Assembly: GCF_027596085.1 (NCBI RefSeq)
Contig: NC_072464.1
Coordinates: 15,622,624 to 15,686,623 of the forward strand
From: Anoplopoma fimbria
Taxonomy: Eukaryota > Chordata > Actinopteri > Perciformes > Anoplopomatidae
Direction of reading: 5' to 3'
DNA: 64,000 bases
The position numbers and the translations under genes were made by a program. A model generated the notes under the pieces. The model was given only the letters and a program-made list of their open reading frames with translations, did not search any database and was not told where the DNA came from. Shown here piece after piece: positions 59,107-64,000 of this stretch. Each line of letters starts with the position of its first letter. Positions within the stretch are counted from its first letter, which is position 1.

Positions 59107-60395
59107 GTAAGTCCTCCTATTGCTTACACTCTACCTTTATACACTGACTTTTATTAACACATGCTTTGGTTACTATCTAGTTTATGCAGTATATCGGAGT
59201 GTGTTTTGTTGTGATGGGGATAATAATGATGACGACTACTTTTGTGTGTTATTGTGACTTTGACATTATTAACGTATTTTGACTTCATGACATCTCTTCA
59301 ACTTTTTAAGACAATTCTGTTTCAAAATAACACACTTTTTTTGCAATCACAACACAAACATTTCAAGGGATTTTCCCCCAGTGCAGGCTTTTTCCTGTTC
59401 ACCCCTTAAAGGTAGAGAAAACGATGCATTACCAACATCCTGTTGAATGCAGCAGATACTGGATATGCGCTTTGTGGTGCTCCATTTGCCCTTTTCTGGT
59501 TTCCTTTGGGCAGGTCTCTTCAATATATCTCTCTATCTCTTCCTATCCCCCTTGTGTTTTTGCTTTTGTGTGCAAAAAAAAAAAAAGAAGCATGTTGTTT
59601 ATGACATCAGTGGGGATTTTAGGTCTCCATTAAGGGTTTGAGCTTATAGGAACACTTGGCAGGTGGGGTAGGTGTGGTGGGTGGATATGGATATGATATA
59701 TGCTCTTCCTCCATCTGTCTGTCTGTGGGTCGCTTCTCAAATGATACATTCGGAACAAATAATAGTATGTTCCGTTTGTATAAAACTGCAGATATATTTT
59801 TTTACGGAATGCAGTAGTTTGCATCCCCATTACCCCAATGTATTTTACCATGTGTTCAATACATTAGCAAGGCACTATGCTGACTGTTTACTGACACGCG
59901 TCGTCGTAATTTTGCACATACACAACTATACTCTCCAACACACTATACTGTACACTTCTACACTAAATCCTACCATGTCCTCTTAGATGCAAACCCATTC
60001 TATTCACCATCATAGATCACACACACAGCTGTGCTGCCACACATACAGCCACACCAGCCACACTACACCTTTGCTACGTTCAGCACTAGCTAGCTTACTG
60101 TCCGTGCAGTTATGTGGTAGATTGGTGCTATTCACATATATACACTATTATTTTCTATAAGTAAGCAAGGATAACAGTATTTGTGACTCAGAATAGTAGT
60201 ATGATACATACAGTCCGAAAGTGATGAAATTGTATGTGATTGACAATATTTGTGGTTTCAACTCCTGACAACCTACTTACAGCTTTGTACTGAACATAAA
60301 GAATGGAACCCAATTCCTGAAAAACCAGAGCAGCCTTGCTATTGCTCTGACAAAAACATGGTGTCCTTAAATGCACATTGGCTAGATTTGTTACT

Positions 60396-60608
60396 CAAAG
60401 TGTCCTTGGTCGAGATAGTGAACCGAAGTGTCCTATGGCAAGACACTAAACCCCAGATTGCCATCAGTGTTTGAGTGTGCTGAATTTACATTAGTTAAGT
60501 TTACAGCCTCTGACATCAGTGTATGAATGTGTGTGTGAATGGGTGTATGTTGACATGTAGTGGTTGGCAGACTAGGAAGGTGTTATACAAATGCTAGTCC
60601 ATTTTACC
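60396..60608 (+). mobile_element. Degenerate SINE-like copy, 3' part
   Basis: GTGTCCTATGGCAAGACACT then AAACCCCAGATTGCC, GACATCAGTGTATGAATGTG and GAATGGGTGTATG match the middle of the SINEs at 14,396 and 18,017. The tail ACAAATGCTAGTCCATTTTA resembles that of the 14,396 copy. The tRNA-like head is lost. Confidence 0.7.
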
Positions 60609-60712
60609 AACTAATGTTTGTTGTTGTCCACTTGGTCACTGCTAACTTTCACAGTGTAAACCAGCTAAATATCTGACTGACAATACCTCAATAATGCTTT
60701 TGACATATTTAA

Positions 60713-60793
60713 TTATTTAATGTTGGTTTGACAAACTGCTTATTTAATGTTGGTTTGACAAACTGCTTATTTAATGTTGGTTTGACAAACTGC
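60713..60793 (+). repeat. 27-bp tandem repeat, three identical units
   Basis: The unit TTATTTAATGTTGGTTTGAC followed by AAACTGC is repeated three times with no mismatch. Perfect identity implies a recent slippage or duplication. No spacers differ between units, so it is not a CRISPR-like array. Confidence 0.97.
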
Positions 60794-61688
60794 TTTAAGA
60801 AAACATACTTTACTCCCCCTGAATCCTGAAAGTCCCATTTCAGAGCTTTTAAATTGATTACCCTTACAACATACAATATTTGATATGCTTAAAGGGTTAT
60901 TGGGCTATTCCAGCTTCTCTATATAAAAATTCCTGTTGTCGGTCATTAATGCGCTCTACAGTAACGACAACAAATTACTTCTCCTATATACTTTTAAATT
61001 GCCTGAAGTACGGTACTCATTTTCTAATCTGTTTTATTAAACAAATTGCTCATACAGTAAGTGAATATTGTTGTTTTTATCAATCTTTCAAACCATCTTT
61101 GACTAAACCTAAATAATTTACTTGCAGGCAAAGAGCTAGACAACTAACAATACTTTTCAACTTTAGTTTGACCAAAGACATTAACATTGTGATTGATTAG
61201 TTTCATCATGTACAATTTGCTTGAGACTGTTGTTATTTTAACCAGTGAAGTCAACAGTTAGTTACTAAGACAACATTGTGTCAACAATGTAAGGGGGTGT
61301 TGTAGGTTGTGCAGCATATGTGTGAGATTATGACAACGATGTGTGTGCGTGTGTAAGAGTAAGTATGATTTATGACCTAAATGCAAATCACGAAAATCTG
61401 ATTATTACATTTGTTTGACAGTCAAAAATCATCACACGGGAGAAACATCGGCTAGCTAACCACACAGTTTTTGGTGCACTACCAACTTTCCTTTTCATGC
61501 ATTGCAATAATAATCAACAACCCTCTGTGCAAGCTGTATATTAATGCAGTTTGCAAAGTTATGCAGTAGCTGGATTTTAGCATGAACTCTTTATTGTTTT
61601 CACTTATTTATTCAGACCCACACTGCATATGCATTAAGGTCAGTTAACTGCAGATGTATCAGGTTTCCCTCGTCTCGAAGTCACCCCC

Positions 61689-61801
<113 letters not shown>

Positions 61802-63134
61802 GTACACAAGTACAGATTACAGCAAATGCAACATATCGGTGCACATTCCTTGGCAATTCACAGCAAGTGATTTTGTAATAATTCTGGATAAGGTGGACAC
61901 AATTAAGTGTATTCATTTATTATTAAATAAAATGAATAATCATCACTGGTACTTCCCAAACAATATCTGCAGTTTTTAAAAGTTCTGTAATGCTATCATT
62001 TTTCTATTTGTAGAATACTGCTGGGTCAGCTGTGTGTGTTTGTGTGTGTATTTGTGTGTGCGTTTCTAAGTATAATAAATCTTTGTCTTAAGGAAGGTTC
62101 AGGGTTTGACAGGAAAAACCAGCTGGGATACACTTCGTAGCCAGCACTCCATAATGGAGGGCCACGTCACTCCGGACAACAATCTCTTAGTTATTTTCTG
62201 TTCCTTACACAGTTGGACATTATGAGCCATTTTCTGTGTATTTTATTAATTTTTGCCATCATAAGCAGACTGATGGAGCATGATCTATGTTTAACTTGGG
62301 TTTATTGTCATTGCATACATCATGAACCTATATTCTATTTATAAGTGTTTGTGCTTTCCTTTGAAAAACTTGTAATTGCTTTGGCCCTCGTTAGTTTCCA
62401 TAGAGGATGACTGTACTTCAGAAGCTGTGCATTTATTTAGCATCACTGATGAAGTCAGCAATTACTACACTAACGAGTTTCATGTGAACGCATTTGTTCC
62501 ATCTATTTGCCACCATAGTAAAATGATCCCAATTTGGTATTACTCAAAAATACATTTCCCCCGGCAAGTCTCGACTGTTTGATATCCTGATCTTACTGTT
62601 CATACAGGATTGACTCAGCAAACGCCGGGCACCAACGCAAACCTTCAGTCCATGCAAGCTTATGTGTGTGGTTTAGAATGTTTTCAACCTTGTTCAAGTC
62701 ATAATGTACAAGTCATTTCATCCAAACATTAAAGGTTTGAGATCCCCATTTGAACAGGCATATAAATGCATCTTCTTCACTAGCTGTGTAATGTTAATTA
62801 AAAAAGACACCATATTGACAGCATTACTCATACAACATCATTAATTTGATACCTTTTTGAACAAATTGCTTGTGAAGCAAAGGTGCAATGTGCATAAGAT
62901 CAGGTCACAATTCCTGTTCAAAACGTTCAAAAATGAACTAACATTATCAACAGATTGTGAAGAGCCTTCAGTGTTGACGTTAAGTCAAAGAAGTCTCTGT
63001 ATTGTTTTGCAAAGATATCTACTAAAAATGAGCGTTCAAACCAGCTTAGCCCAGCCCATCCTGTCTTGTTATACCACTTGTACCTCCAGAAGTGTGAGTG
63101 TGTCACTGCAGTGACAACATTACACCTCTACTGT

Positions 63135-63203
63135 AATCGAGGTAAAAGGCTGCCCCCTATTTGTTTGGAGCATGTTGCCAGATATTATACACTGGACCTT
63201 TAA
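63135..63203 (+). repeat. Fragment of the repeat nested at 53,226
   Basis: GCTGCCCCCTATTTGTTTGG and ATTATACACTGGACCTTTAA resemble the 3' end of that family (…TACACACTG(C)CCTTTA…). It is a short, diverged match. Confidence 0.4.
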
Positions 63204-64000
63204 AATCTTTAATCCAGGGTTCTTATTTTAGCATTTGAACCCAGGCAGCCAAATGCTATTAGCTGAGGCTTGTGACAACCGAACCACAATGCTGCCAGGC
63301 AGTTGTCAGCATCTGCTACAGTAATGGAAAATCCTTCATGACAAATCTGGGCCACTCCTGTCTCCAGGACAGCTTTGCCAAGGGTGAACCAGTGTTGGTC
63401 ACCTGAGATTTCCTCCAACCCCAACCTGTGCAACCTGAGCCCAGGCCCAGGGATTGTGTCATGGACAACGTCTCCCAGTATGCCCCACACAGTGGGGCTG
63501 CCACTACGATATAACAATACAATGGAGGAGGTTGTCAAACTAAGAGCAGCTGACAAAGCAATTCCAGATCTGACAAATATTTCTTTTTCATGTTTAAGGG
63601 ATCATTGCAGACATGTCCAGCACTGAACAACAAGGCCGTCCTTGTAGCAGTTTCAGATGTAACACCTCCCTTTGATTTGAACTGAAACTTCCCTGAGCAA
63701 CGGCTTTTGCTACAACCAATTAAAATGGCATGAGGCAGTCTGATTGTCATTAGAATGGATACTTTCCACTATTTCACATTTGTCAGTATGCTTTAGGAAA
63801 AGCATTAATTGCTGGGGGTAAATTAAGGCTCACTTTGGTTCCCAAGGGATCTGACACCTGGGTCAGCAGGGGTGTTCGCCTGTTGCCACTGTATTGTTCA
63901 AGTGACCCTGACGGGGCCGGGGTGTAAGGGGATAAGGGATTGGTTTGCTCTCCCTCAAACCACACAGGACACAGGACACAGGGCTATCCATGGCCTGGGT

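Noticed and set aside
60713..60793. Possible CRISPR-like array
   Set aside because: The units are directly tandem with no unique spacers, in vertebrate DNA.
63209..63556. 115-codon minus-strand frame in the predicted intron
   Set aside because: Opposite strand to the predicted gene, with no recognised domain and no splice context. More plausibly non-coding.

Overview
The window is vertebrate nuclear DNA, almost certainly from a teleost fish. It is AT-rich and gene-poor. It carries long CA, TAC and CT microsatellites, and a decayed Tc1-type transposon with long IR/DR-type ends. It also carries tRNA-derived SINEs, fragments of two kinds of non-LTR retrotransposon, and several dispersed repeats of types I associate with ray-finned fish genomes. 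There is no bacterial, viral, CRISPR or operon-like content. Nearly all open frames of 60-160 codons are chance frames or lie inside repeats.

Positions 1 to about 55,600 look like intergenic 'gene desert'. The clear landmarks are: a (TAC)n tract at the left edge; a TA-flanked Tc1-like element at 10,122-11,578; two closely related SINE copies in opposite orientation (18,017 and 36,860); a different SINE with a perfect 13-bp target-site duplication (44,241-44,605); LINE fragments on the minus strand at about 33,087-33,620 and 39,170-39,960; a local duplication with an internal deletion at 47,731-48,072; and a nested repeat at about 52,620-53,592. Between these are stretches that read like conserved non-coding sequence (homeobox-type AT cores, E-boxes, few CpGs). 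Only a cross-species alignment could confirm that.

The likely gene is at the right end, on the plus strand. From about 55,690 to 57,570 the sequence becomes CpG-rich, with CTG, CA, poly-C and 15-bp tandem repeats, as in a promoter and 5' UTR. Two places in it (56,003 and 57,568) have the same splice-donor context, AAG|GTAAAT, so two alternative untranslated first exons are possible. At 59,060-59,106 a small exon follows, with a strong polypyrimidine acceptor, an ATG, 28 coding bases (MEAPEGYCA plus one base of the next codon) and a consensus GTAAGT donor. The rest of the window would be the next intron. The tiny first coding exon ending in phase 1, the N-terminal residues and the desert upstream resemble the start of an Ikaros-family zinc-finger gene, IKZF2/Helios best of those I can recall. 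With nine residues this is only a hypothesis, so no symbol is assigned.
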